Positions 1 through 9,200 of a stretch of 9,294 bases of DNA are shown in pieces (within the stretch, counting starts at the first letter, position 1; every line of letters begins with the position of its first letter). The notes below the pieces were generated by a model. The model had not been told where the DNA came from. It saw nothing but the letters and a program-made list of their open reading frames with translations, and did no database searches. The stretch comes from Candidatus Poribacteria bacterium WGA-3G (GTDB lineage: Bacteria; Poribacteria; WGA-4E; WGA-3G): the NCBI GenBank assembly GCA_000406005.1, contig ASZN01000062.1, positions 10,973 through 20,266 of the forward strand, read 5' to 3'. The position numbers and the translations under genes were made by a program.

Positions 1-2912
1 ACATTCTGCATTGCATTCTGAGGCGGTTCAGGCATGTCAAGAATCCGTTGAAAGTGTGGCTGTGCGCGGGCGAACTCATTCATGTTGACCAATGCCGCGC
101 CGAGTTGATACAATGTAATATATGCATTTGGACCCGTGGTTTTTTCCGCTGCGCGGTCGAGGACAGAAAGTGCTTCGTCCAGCATCCCGTGACGAATCAG
201 GAGTGCAGCAAGTTTGATCTCTGCCGCAAGCGACTGATTTTTGGCGTGCAGCAACTTCGTCCATGCTTGGATCGCTTCCTGTTCGCGTCCAGCATCAAAC
301 AACAACTCACCGAGTCGTCGCTGATGACTCGGATCGGGGTGTGCCTTGACGAGTCGTTGTTGATAGGCAAGCGCGTCTTGGGTATCACCGAGATCAAGGC
401 TGACTTTGACAAGCTGCGCTAACAAATCTTGGTTCTCGCGTGTCCGGTCTAATGCGCGGGCTAATTGGAAACGCGCACTCGGTAAATCACCTTCGTCCCG
501 GTAAATCTGTGCCAAGGCAACAACAGGACCTATACTGGACGTGTCTGTTTTCGACATCTGTTTCAACTTTTCTTCTAACTCGCCACGTCGTCCTAAGTCA
601 TAATACACTTCGGATAGGGATTTGACGAAGGCAAGTTTGGCGTTGACGCTTTCACTCAATTCCCAGCACCGCCAGTACTGTTCAAGTGCCTGTCGAGGGC
701 TACCGGAGAGTTTGTAAATTTCAGCGAGCTCAGAACGGACCTCGGTGGCTTCGGGTCGAAGACGAATCGCCTGTTTAAGGCTATCAATAGCGTTCTGATA
801 GTTCCCCATCTGTTTAGCGATTTGTGCCTGCATCTGATGTCCTTCAGGGTTACGAGGACTGTGGGCAATTGCTTGCTTCGCTGCATCCGTCGCTGCATTG
901 AAATCCGTTACTTTTAAGTGGGAACGCGCAATGTTCGTGTAGTACTCACGGGCGTTCGCGTTATCTACTTCAATGAGGTGCATGTAGATAGCATTGGCAT
1001 CATCGCGCAAACCTTGCCGTGTGTAAATCTCTGCAAGCCAACGGTTGATCGTTACGTCGTCGGGTTGCAGTGCTTTCGTCTTTAGAAGGACTTCAATCGC
1101 ATAAGTGATGTTCCCAAGTTTGAGATACATCTTAGCAAGTTGCTTGTGCATACCAAAGGCATCATCCGGCGCATGCGTCCGTGCTTCAAGTTCTGCTTCC
1201 AGTGCTTCAATTTGCGCCACAAGCACCCCCTGTCGTCGATAGATTTCGAGTTGTTGATCTCCCATCTGTTCGGCGAAAAATGCGTTTGGCGCGAGTTTCG
1301 CAGCTGCTGCGTATGCCACTAACGCATCTTCATAATCTTCGTTCTCCATGAGCCGTTTCGCCAACGCTCCACGATAGCGATACGCATCAGGTGCCAACTC
1401 AACCGCCTTTCGACTTGCAGCGATGGCTTCGGTCCTGAAATCTTTCACGTCAAATAACTTCGCCAACCGGTCATAATTCTCAGCGATCGCTTTATCCGCA
1501 TCAACGATCCGATTCCATGTTTCAACAGTTTTTTCACGGTTTCCTTGACGAAAATAGAATTCACCGAAATATTCGATGTAATCAAGATTGTCTGGCGCAA
1601 GCGAAATCGCTTTCTGGTATGCTGCAACAGCATCTTCTATCCATTCGTTTCCGGCGTAGATTTCGGCGAGTGTGAGATACGGACTGGCATCGTCTGGGTT
1701 GCGTTCGCGCATCCGCGCATAGGTTGCTCTCGCTCTGTTTTCGTCTTCTAATTGCAAGTATAACTCGCCGAGTTCGCGGTAGATACCGAAGTCGTCGGGG
1801 TGTTGCTCGCTGATGGATTCATAAGCTGCAGCCGCTTCCTCGAATTTTTCCGCATCTCGGAATGCCGCGATTAAATTCAAACGCAATCCGGTATCCGTTG
1901 GTGCCAATTCCAATGCCTCTTGATATGTCGTAATCCCTTCGTCAGGCTGCTGATTCTCAATATACGCTGCAGCGAGCAATCCAAGGAGTTCGGGTTCGTT
2001 CGGTGTGGTTTCGAGTTTCCCTTGATAGTGTGTGATTAAGCCTTCCCAATTACCATCCGCGGCGTAAATGCCGATGATGCGGTGTTGAAGATCCTTACGT
2101 AGCCAGTTGCCTGGAGCAGTTAATGCAAGCGCGGTATCGTAACTTTGAATCGCAGCTTCATAGTCGCCTTTTTCTTCCTGAATGTTGCCAATCTCTCGAT
2201 GACTCAAGCAGACCCGATACGGATCGTCTGTTTTAAGTTCAATAATTGCTTGATGTTGGGCGATTGCCTGTTCATAAAGCTCCTGTTCCCGGAAGAGATA
2301 TGAGAGTTCAATGCGTGCAAAGATGTTTTCTGGATCAAGCTCAGGGATCTTTGCCCACGCTGAAATCGCTGCATCCACTCGATCTCGGCCGAAATGGGCG
2401 CGGCCCAACGTTTTGTAAATCTCCATTAATTCCTCTGGAGATGCAGCCCGTGTCGCTTCCGATAATTCTGCTGCTCTCGTCAACTCATGGATCGCGTCCT
2501 CATGCCGACGCATCGTTGCGTACATCTGTCCGAGCGCGAAGTGAGGGTAATAATCGTTTGGCGAGAGGTCAACGGCGCGTTGATACGCCGCAACGGTTTC
2601 GGTATCTTTTCCGAGACGTTTGTGGATGTGTCCTAAGATAAGTTGGAGATTTGCGTCATTGGGTTTGGCTTCTGCTGCTGCCTGATAATCGGTAACCATG
2701 GCATCCAAGCCCGCGCCTTCAAGATAAAACTGGTAAAGTCGGTCGAATGTACTCCCCTCTTTCGGATTGCGAGCAAGCATTGACTTGTAGCGTTCAATGA
2801 TTTTTGCATCGCTCGGCTCATCTTGCGCGAGGGTAATGGATGTGAGCCAGAAAAAACTGATTACAAGTGACACTATGTACACCGTAATTACGCGTTTTTC
2901 TCGTCTGGGCAT
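1..2912 (-). CDS. Secreted multi-TPR repeat protein (gene A), 3' end beyond window
   Basis: The frame is open from an ATG at 2912 to the left edge: 970 codons, no stop reached. The start is chosen because GGAGG lies 7 bases upstream and the first 30 residues form a signal peptide: basic MPRREKR, a hydrophobic core around residues 8-26, and a likely cut after Ala29 (TLA|QDE). The mature part is almost entirely TPR helix pairs of about 34 residues. Clear units sit near 87-120 (ends DLSPND), 121-154, 240-273, 309-342 (ends ELAPTD), 374-408, 409-442 (ends SLAPDN), 585-619 and 687-721. A short charged stretch at 555-582, containing EALEAELEA, could be a coiled coil. No catalytic motif or second domain is visible, although the missing C-terminus could hold one. 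TPR arrays bind peptides or assemble complexes, so an extracytoplasmic scaffold or adaptor is inferred; substrate and partner are unknown. Gene B lies upstream on the same strand, 316 bases away. Confidence 0.93.
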   Translation of the reverse strand, partial: MPRREKRVITVYIVSLVISFFWLTSITLAQDEPSDAKIIERYKSMLARNPKEGSTFDRLYQFYLEGAGLDAMVTDYQAAAEAKPNDANLQLILGHIHKRLGKDTETVAAYQRAVDLSPNDYYPHFALGQMYATMRRHEDAIHELTRAAELSEATRAASPEELMEIYKTLGRAHFGRDRVDAAISAWAKIPELDPENIFARIELSYLFREQELYEQAIAQHQAIIELKTDDPYRVCLSHREIGNIQEEKGDYEAAIQSYDTALALTAPGNWLRKDLQHRIIGIYAADGNWEGLITHYQGKLETTPNEPELLGLLAAAYIENQQPDEGITTYQEALELAPTDTGLRLNLIAAFRDAEKFEEAAAAYESISEQHPDDFGIYRELGELYLQLEDENRARATYARMRERNPDDASPYLTLAEIYAGNEWIEDAVAAYQKAISLAPDNLDYIEYFGEFYFRQGNREKTVETWNRIVDADKAIAENYDRLAKLFDVKDFRTEAIAASRKAVELAPDAYRYRGALAKRLMENEDYEDALVAYAAAAKLAPNAFFAEQMGDQQLEIYRRQGVLVAQIEALEAELEARTHAPDDAFGMHKQLAKMYLKLGNITYAIEVLLKTKALQPDDVTINRWLAEIYTRQGLRDDANAIYMHLIEVDNANAREYYTNIARSHLKVTDFNAATDAAKQAIAHSPRNPEGHQMQAQIAKQMGNYQNAIDSLKQAIRLRPEATEVRSELAEIYKLSGSPRQALEQYWRCWELSESVNAKLAFVKSLSEVYYDLGRRGELEEKLKQMSKTDTSSIGPVVALAQIYRDEGDLPSARFQLARALDRTRENQDLLAQLVKVSLDLGDTQDALAYQQRLVKAHPDPSHQRRLGELLFDAGREQEAIQAWTKLLHAKNQSLAAEIKLAALLIRHGMLDEALSVLDRAAEKTTGPNAYITLYQLGAALVNMNEFARAQPHFQRILDMPEPPQNAMQN

Positions 2913-2953
2913 AAGGAGACCTCCATAAGGCAATAGGCAGCGGTTAAAAAAGG
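2909..2953 (-). repeat. Leader repeat, copy 1 (upstream of gene A)
   Basis: The 45 bases ending at the ATG of gene A align to the bases just before the relic ATG. By hand alignment there are about 34 identical positions in 45 columns, with 8 mismatches and 3 single-base gaps. The shared core includes CGCTG, CTA, CTTA, GGAG, TCT and the start codon. The likely origin is duplication of a gene start together with its ribosome-binding site. A conserved leader element kept by selection is the alternative. Confidence 0.7.
2920..2924 (-). promoter_or_regulatory. Ribosome-binding site of gene A
   Basis: On the minus strand this reads GGAGG with 7 bases before the ATG at 2912, a standard Shine-Dalgarno distance. 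It decides the start of gene A. An overlapping ATG at 2926 is out of frame and has no such site. The spacer contains CTCCTT, which resembles an anti-Shine-Dalgarno sequence, but the loop would be too short for a convincing hairpin. Confidence 0.75.
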
Positions 2954-2957
2954 GGCT

Positions 2958-2971
2958 AGACTTTAGAGTCT
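2958..2971 (-). terminator. Weak hairpin, doubtful terminator
   Basis: The stem is AGACT/AGTCT with a 4-base loop. On the minus strand a T6 run follows, but AGCCCC lies between stem and T run. The 5-bp stem and the gap make it poor as an intrinsic terminator. If active, it would end transcripts from gene B or the relic just before the leader of gene A. Confidence 0.2.
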
Positions 2972-2996
2972 TTCTGTTACCTTATTAAAAACGAAT

Positions 2997-3154
2997 TTAA
3001 GTGTTTATAGGTTTACTTATAACGCCAATTTGATAATAAATGATTTTTGCGTCGTCTATTACTTTTTGGGCAAAAGTAGTAGGTGTAAAACCTAAGGCAC
3101 AGACGAGAAAAATAGAACAAATATGGTGCTTGTCTGTTTTTTTCTTCCAAGCAT
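2997..3154 (-). pseudogene. Relic of the 5' end of a paralogue of gene A
   Basis: An ATG at 3154 follows AAGGAG with 8 bases spacing. Read directly it gives only 20 codons (stop TAG at 3092-3094). Shifting back one base at the A7 tract (3137-3143) opens a 52-residue frame that ends at TAA (2997-2999). The restored peptide begins MLGRKK, has a hydrophobic signal-peptide core, then FAQ at residues 28-30 and DAKII at 35-39. Gene A has LAQ at 28-30 and DAKII at 35-39, the same residue numbers. The 15 bases coding DAKII (3039-3053 versus 2796-2810) differ at one position. The leaders also match. This fits the remains of a third secreted TPR gene that lost its body. Alternatives are a short secreted peptide made by -1 slippage on the A7 run (A_AAA_AAA is in the right phase) or a sequencing indel, but the nearby TAA would still end the frame. 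Confidence 0.7.
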
Positions 3155-3192
3155 GAACAGATCTCCTTAAGCAGTAGACAGCGTTGAAAAGG
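3151..3192 (-). repeat. Leader repeat, copy 2 (upstream of the relic)
   Basis: This is the partner of the leader ahead of gene A. It is 42 bases against 45 and covers a C/T-rich stretch, CGCTG, the Shine-Dalgarno region and the start codon. It begins 37 bases after the gene B stop, so it is not part of gene B's coding sequence. Confidence 0.7.
3163..3168 (-). promoter_or_regulatory. Ribosome-binding site before the relic start
   Basis: Minus-strand AAGGAG lies 8 bases ahead of the ATG at 3154. A well-placed Shine-Dalgarno sequence in front of a dead short frame supports a once-real gene start and argues against chance similarity. Confidence 0.6.
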
Positions 3193-3228
3193 ATACAAAA
3201 ATTTAATGTTCATCCCGATTATCTGGTG

Positions 3229-6200
3229 CTAATCGTCTTGCGCAGCATTGATTATCAAATCGTCAAACGGTTTCCCTTCAGTGTCCGTAATCCGCAGATA
3301 GAATCCCCAACCTTCTTCCTCTTCGCATACCTTAACGAGGATACTGTTTTTACCGTTCCTGAGCGTTACAGGCACCGTATAACGGTCGATTGTGGCACTA
3401 TGGGATCCGGTATTGGCGAACACTTCTTCGCCGTTTAGCCATACTTTTCCTTGGTCGTCGCTATCGAACCGGAGTTGAACTTCCCGTTCATCAGGTGAGT
3501 TAACAGTTGCGAACGCATAAGCGACTCCCCAGTCAATATTCTCCCCGAGACTGATATAACCATCCGGTGTATCATCAACACTTTTCTGCCAAACGATCTG
3601 TCCATCTATACCCTTGTATGTGGTGGTTGTGTCGATTTGCGTTACGTCTTCTGATATGTATGCCGTATCGTAACCGATACCATCGGTATTATCAAACGGA
3701 CCGAGTGTCAACCAAGCATTTTCAGCGATGAACCCTGTTTTTTGAATATACGCTTCTGCCTTTTCAGGCATATCATTTTCATGATAGAATCCAGCCAGTG
3801 TAAGATTGAGTGTTAACTGCGTGTTCGGATTGTTAGATGTAGCCTCTACCAGTTCGTTCAACATTTCGTCAAAACGGTCTTTGTCCTTCGCTTTTCTGCC
3901 GACTTGTGCGATTAACGAAGAGAGTTGGCGGACACGGTCACTGCTTACAGAGTCATTCAAACCGCGTTTCAACGTTTGAAATGCCTCTTCGTATTGTTCG
4001 TTAGCGAGATACGCCTGTCCGAGCGTCAAGATATACCGTGAGTCTGTTTGGGTGAGTGTCGTGCGTTTGGCGAATTCCAATGCCGTTTCAGGATAGAGTC
4101 CTTTGTTAAGCAGTTCCTCAGCAAACCGGTGATAGTACCAATAGTAATTGTTTTGATTTACCTCTTTCTTTCGGATCTTGAGCCATCGGTTGTAGGCGGA
4201 TTCGGCTTTCTCAGCATCGTCTGCTATTTTGTAGGCATCACCCAAGCGTTCGTACAGGATAGCACTGTTCACCATTTTCGGTTCGAGTGCCTCAAGGAGA
4301 GGAATATGTTTCGCCTCCTGTCCGTTATCGGTATAGAGGTTCAAGATCGCTTGAATCGCAGCCTCGTGTTCGCTCTTAGTCAGAAGAGCATCCAACGCGC
4401 GACGATACACTTCTTCCGCATTTAAGGGGTGCTCGCCTTGCTTGTGGATTTGTGCCAACGAGCGATACAGTTCATAAGAATTCGGTTCAAGTTGAAGTGC
4501 TGTTTCGTATGCCACAGCGGCTTGTGTCAATTGCTCTGGTCTGGAGTTTTCAAAGATCGGGCGGGTGTAAGGTGCCAGTTTTGCGTTCCCAATTAATCTG
4601 CCGTCGTTCTTATTCGGCGACACATCGGCAACAATCCCATCCGTTTCTTCATCAAATTTCCAGTAAGCGACCAATCCGGGTTCGTTTCCTGTCAACTCGG
4701 TATTCATATCGGCACGCATCTGAGCTCCTGTCCGCGCGACGTTCCAGATACGCACCTCATCAATAAATCCGACAAAAGGCGATTGGATCGGACTTTTTTC
4801 TTCGTGTGTCCAACCAATCCGAAGCGGTTTTCGGCTTTTATAAAAACTATCTTGACCTCTGAAGTCAGTGCTTCCAACTTCAACCCCGTTAATGAACACC
4901 TGCATGGTATTTCTTTTCGCATTGATAACGCCGGCGATGTGATACCATCTGTTGAGTTCAATGGTGTTGGCTGACGTATGGAAGGATCTTTGTCCTTGGC
5001 CGTTTGGCGCTGATGCGACTTCGATTTTACCATTTTCCCGAAGGTAGAGGATGTAACTTCGATGGCTGAAATTCGATTTTCGTTCGTCGCCTTTGAAAAT
5101 TATAGGCATGTATCTGTTTGAAAAATCGGTCGGTTTAATCCAGACAGAAATCGTCGCCTGTTGTGTGATGTTGTTCAAAACATCGGTGCCGCCGATTTCC
5201 ACATAACTCGAATTGCCGTCGAGAATGAGTGCCGTGCCTTCCTTTACCTCACCGGTTTCATAGCGATGGACAGATTGTTTCTGATAGAGGTCACCGAGCT
5301 TCTTGTGCCACTGTGAGTTATCGGGTTGGCGTTCGCTCAGTTCCTGGTATTCAACGATTGCCTCGTCAACTTTGTTGCTGAATTCGTAAGCCTCGGCGAG
5401 GTCAAAGCGTGCCTCAAGGTCCTCTGGATTTTCATGAACCTGTTTGAGGCGTTGCGGAATCCATTTTTCATAGAGATTACCGTCTTTGGAGGCTTGATCC
5501 ATTTTTCTTTCCGCGTTTTGCCGTCTGTACTCGGACCTAGCGATATTTGCCAACTGTTGATACGCATTGTACGCCTCTTCGTACCGCTTTGCCTCAAGGC
5601 AGCATTCCCCAAGAATCTCGTACATGTACTCCAGTTCCCAAGTATTACCGGAATTCTGTGCGTCAGCAACTGCGTCGTTGACGAGTTTAATAGCGGGTGC
5701 GTACATCTTAGCCTTCCAGCAGATGGTCGCGAGTGCTCCGAGAAACGACGCGTCTCGGTTATAATTGCTTGATGAGAGCATCGTTTCGGCACGTTTGAGC
5801 TGCGCTTCCGCTAATTCGGGCTGCTGATTTTGATGCAAGGCAGCAACGGCATAGTAAGCACTCCGGATATTTTTTTGACCAGATCCGGATTGAGAATGGA
5901 TTTGATAGGCTTCGGCTGCCTTCTCATGCTCGTTTGCATTCCGGTAAATATCAGCGACCACTTCAAGGACAATCGGATTTTCCGGTTCTTTCTCGCGCCT
6001 GTCTTCAAAAACAGTTTGCAAGGTCTCAAGTTTTCCTTGCTCTCTATAAGCTCGGATTAAGGCTTCGCGTATTTCATCGCCGGTGAAGTTAACACTGATA
6101 CCTGAACCGAAGGACGTTGACCGGACATTTGAACCAGAAGTCCCAAGCAATTCTCCCTCATAGAGTTCTAATGCCGAATCCACCTTATCAAGTTGAACGT

Positions 6201-9200
6201 ATACCGCAATCAGCGTGGCAATGCGATCTTCCCGGTCATAACCTTGGGTCGTCATGTCAATAGCCTTCTTATAGGCATTCGCAGCCTTTTCCAATTCGCC
6301 TGACTCTCGATAGCGTTTGGCACGTTCTTCTTGCATCTCAGGTGTGAGTGTGCCTTCGGCTTCTGCTTTCTGTAGCATCTCATCTAATTTTCCTTGACGC
6401 TCATAGATGCCAACGAGCTGCCGTTCAATATCCTCCCGATCCCAATCTTGGCTGGTGTATCGGACGGCTTCTTTGAACGCTTTCTCAGCAGCAGTTAGGT
6501 CGTCTTTGCTGAGATAAAGTTCTGCAAGTTCTTGATAAATTTCCGCGTTCCCGGGAATCAGTTCAGTCGCTTTTTGGTATGCAGCAATCGCCTCATCAGT
6601 CCGGTCTCCGTCCTTATAGAGTTTTGCGATGCGTGCGTGGTGAACACCGACCTCCGGATTTGCGTCGACGAACTGTTGCGCGAGTTCAAGCGCATCACCG
6701 AATCTACCAGAGGTTTGGTAACTACTGATGAGACCATCCTGATACTTCGCGTTCTCTGGATCCGTTTCAAGTAAAGTTTTCCACATATCAATTGCGCTAT
6801 CGTGTAGATTTTGTTGGGAATAAAGGCTCGCGAGTTGGGCGCGGGATTCGAGGTCCTCAGGCACCGCTTTCACGATCTGCTCGTAAATTTCCATCGCTTG
6901 CCTGATTTCACCACGATCCATATATTCTTTTGCAAACGCGCGCTGAACACCGACATTCAGCCCCTGCGTTTTTTCAGTCAACTGGGTTGTCGTTTCAAGA
7001 CGGCTGCGCTGCTTTTCAATCTGCACCAAACGTTCTTGTGCGCGTTCGCGATCATAGGACCTTGTTGAAATATCGTTGATGATCCCGGTATAGAGTGCTT
7101 CAGCATCGTCCCACATCTCGTGTTGTATATACGTCGTACCGAGGTCCCTTATATTATAGATGCCTCTGCCGCGTTCCTGCATCAGTTGGATCGTGCCCAT
7201 CTTCCGAAATGCGTCTTGTGCCTTCTCTTTATCATTTATTTTCGCATACGCCGTTCCGAGTTTCTGGTAACCTTCTGAAAGTGACCATGAGTTAGCACTT
7301 TTAAGTTTTTCAACGGCGGCTTCAAGGAGTCGGAGTTGAAAATCGTGATTTTCGATGTTTTCGTATCTCTCAGCAAGGCTATATAACCATGGCGGAGATG
7401 CCGATTTCAGTGCATTATCAAGCAATTGATTCACGTGTGCGTTTGCGCCTTCAATGTCATCGGCTTCAAGCTTCATGGTGGCAAGCAGATAAAGTAAGAC
7501 TGCGGCTTCTGGCTTTTCAGCGAGTTTTAACTCATATTCCGTTATTAAATCTGATAGTGTGCCGGATGCCTTATAGTATTCGGCGAGTTTCAGGATGAAA
7601 GGTGCTTGTGAATCAGATATTTCGCTGCCTTCCAACTTTTCACGCAGGAACTGAATTGCAGCCTCAGGTCCACCGGATGCCTCATGGAATTCAGCGAGTT
7701 TTAGGATAAATTCTGTATTGGAATAACTTGTTTTACCAGCGTCTTGACTCTCTTGTAAGAACCGAATCGCCTTTTCATGGTCGCCTGTGGCAGTATAAGC
7801 GTCTGCTAACTTCTCGTATACGTAGTTCCAGTCCGGGTGTACCTCAATAATCTTTTCAAATATCTCGACAGCTGCTTCGGGTCTGTTATGACTCAAACAC
7901 TGTTGAGCCACTTTTCGCGTAAAATCGTTACCTGCGTATTGCCCAACAGGCAAAATTAGGTCCTTCGTAAGTGCGATGAGTTCATCAACTTTACCCGCTT
8001 GGAAGAAGGCATCTATTGCATCTTGAGAACTGTATCCGAGTGCACTTGAGTTATCTTTGAGAAGTATGGTGTAATGCGGTACGGCATCGCTTACTTTTCC
8101 GCTTCTCTGGAGCATTTGGACGTATCGGGAGCGGGTCATGCTGTCATTAGGGCGCAAGTCGAGTGCTGCCTTAAAAGCCTTTGATGCCTTCTCAATTTGA
8201 TTTCCACTCTCATAGAATGTCGCGAGTTTGAGGTATGCTTGAAATGAATTTGGATTATTTTCAATGGCTTTGACTAACTCGGATTCACGGGCGCGTAAGT
8301 TTTTTGAGCGGCTTGTGAGGTGTGTGGCTCGCCGGAAATTCCAATTATATAATGTCCGTCCGTAGCGGTCAGGTCGATTCGCGGCATGCAGGGCACGCTC
8401 AGCGAGTTGTGCTGCGTCCTGTCCGCGACCGAGTCTTTCCAAATGCCCACTTAATTCCATAAGGAAGTTCGGGGACTGCTGTCCCATTGCCAGCGGCATC
8501 GCTCTTTTCGCGGTGGCAACAGCGTACTGTGTGAGTCCGGCATCTTGAAGTTTTTGCGAAAAATGATAGAGTTCCTGGGCCGTCGCGGGCGAATTCAGAA
8601 GTTTCGTGACCAGTTCACGTACCGTGACGGTGTCGCCTGTGTGTAAGGCAAGTGCCAGCGTGAGTTCGTTATACTGACGACGGTTCCTCGGCTCGGTTTC
8701 AGCGAGTGATTTGAGCATTGTTAATGCTGCTTTATGGTTTCCTGTCTGAATAGAGGCAAAGGCGGTGTTGAGTTTGAGCGTGAGGTCGTCTGGAAATTCC
8801 GCTTGTAATTCGGAAAGGGTCGTTTGTGCCTCCGCACGTTTCTCGTCCCACCAATAACAGTAACTGAGTGCTAAACCCGGATAGATGCGGTCCCTACCTT
8901 TCGCAACATCCAACTCAGCCTGCAGCTTCGCGTATAATGTTTCCTGTTGATTTCGTAACCACAGTTCTCGGAAAACCCACTGGAGATGTTCCAGACGTGT
9001 TTGATTGTAGTAGACCGTCGGCGATGGATAACTTGATTGAAGCGGTGTATATCCACTATAGTATTGAGTTGCTTGGGCGAGTGTTGCGACACGGCGCGGA
9101 TTTGCAGCATCCGGCTTCGTGCGCTCACAGAAAGTCCAGAACAGTGCAACGGCTTCGTCAATGTGTCCATCACGAAGATAATCACCGGTCAGCCTTTTAT

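Larger units (their letters stand above)
2913..3228. other. Intergenic gap between gene B and gene A
   Basis: The gap is 316 bases and visibly more A+T-rich than the flanking genes. It contains a gene-start relic (2997-3154), two diverged copies of a translation-leader sequence (2909-2953 and 3151-3192) and one weak hairpin (2958-2971). No strong terminator follows the gene B stop at 3229: the next minus-strand bases contain a T run but no stem. No convincing -35/-10 promoter pair was found by eye. It is therefore open whether gene A shares gene B's transcript or starts from its own promoter in this gap. Confidence 0.7.

Noticed and set aside
2246..2641. 131-codon plus-strand frame opposite gene A
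   Set aside because: Gene A's TPR frame is continuous through this region; the antisense frame has no recognisable domain.
2913..2924. Possible RBS-sequestering hairpin (GGAG pairing with CTCC)
   Set aside because: Only 2-4 bases would remain for the loop and the stem is 3-4 bp, which is too unstable to call a regulatory structure.
2887..2926. Twelve-codon frame starting at an ATG overlapping the gene A ribosome-binding site
   Set aside because: It is out of frame with gene A, has no RBS of its own and is not preserved in the second leader copy, so it is probably chance.
3013..3213. 66-codon minus-strand reading frame in the intergenic gap (MNIKFLYP...)
   Set aside because: It has no ribosome-binding site, uses a different frame from the relic, and has Cys/Tyr/Arg-rich composition typical of chance translation.
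2930..3228. Candidate promoters in A+T-rich stretches such as TAATAAGG or TATAAA
   Set aside because: No -35 box at acceptable spacing could be paired with them; A+T-rich matches are expected by chance here.
4048..4425. 125-codon plus-strand frame with a hydrophobic stretch that looks like a membrane segment
   Set aside because: It is antisense to well-formed TPRs of gene B. The hydrophobic run (PVIVPIVIVLIYLFL) is the complement of Asn/Tyr/Trp codons, and no RBS was seen.
5326..5792. Overlapping open frames of about 150 codons on both strands
   Set aside because: They lie wholly inside gene B's coding frame, which has clear TPR content there. Their composition is that of shadow frames.
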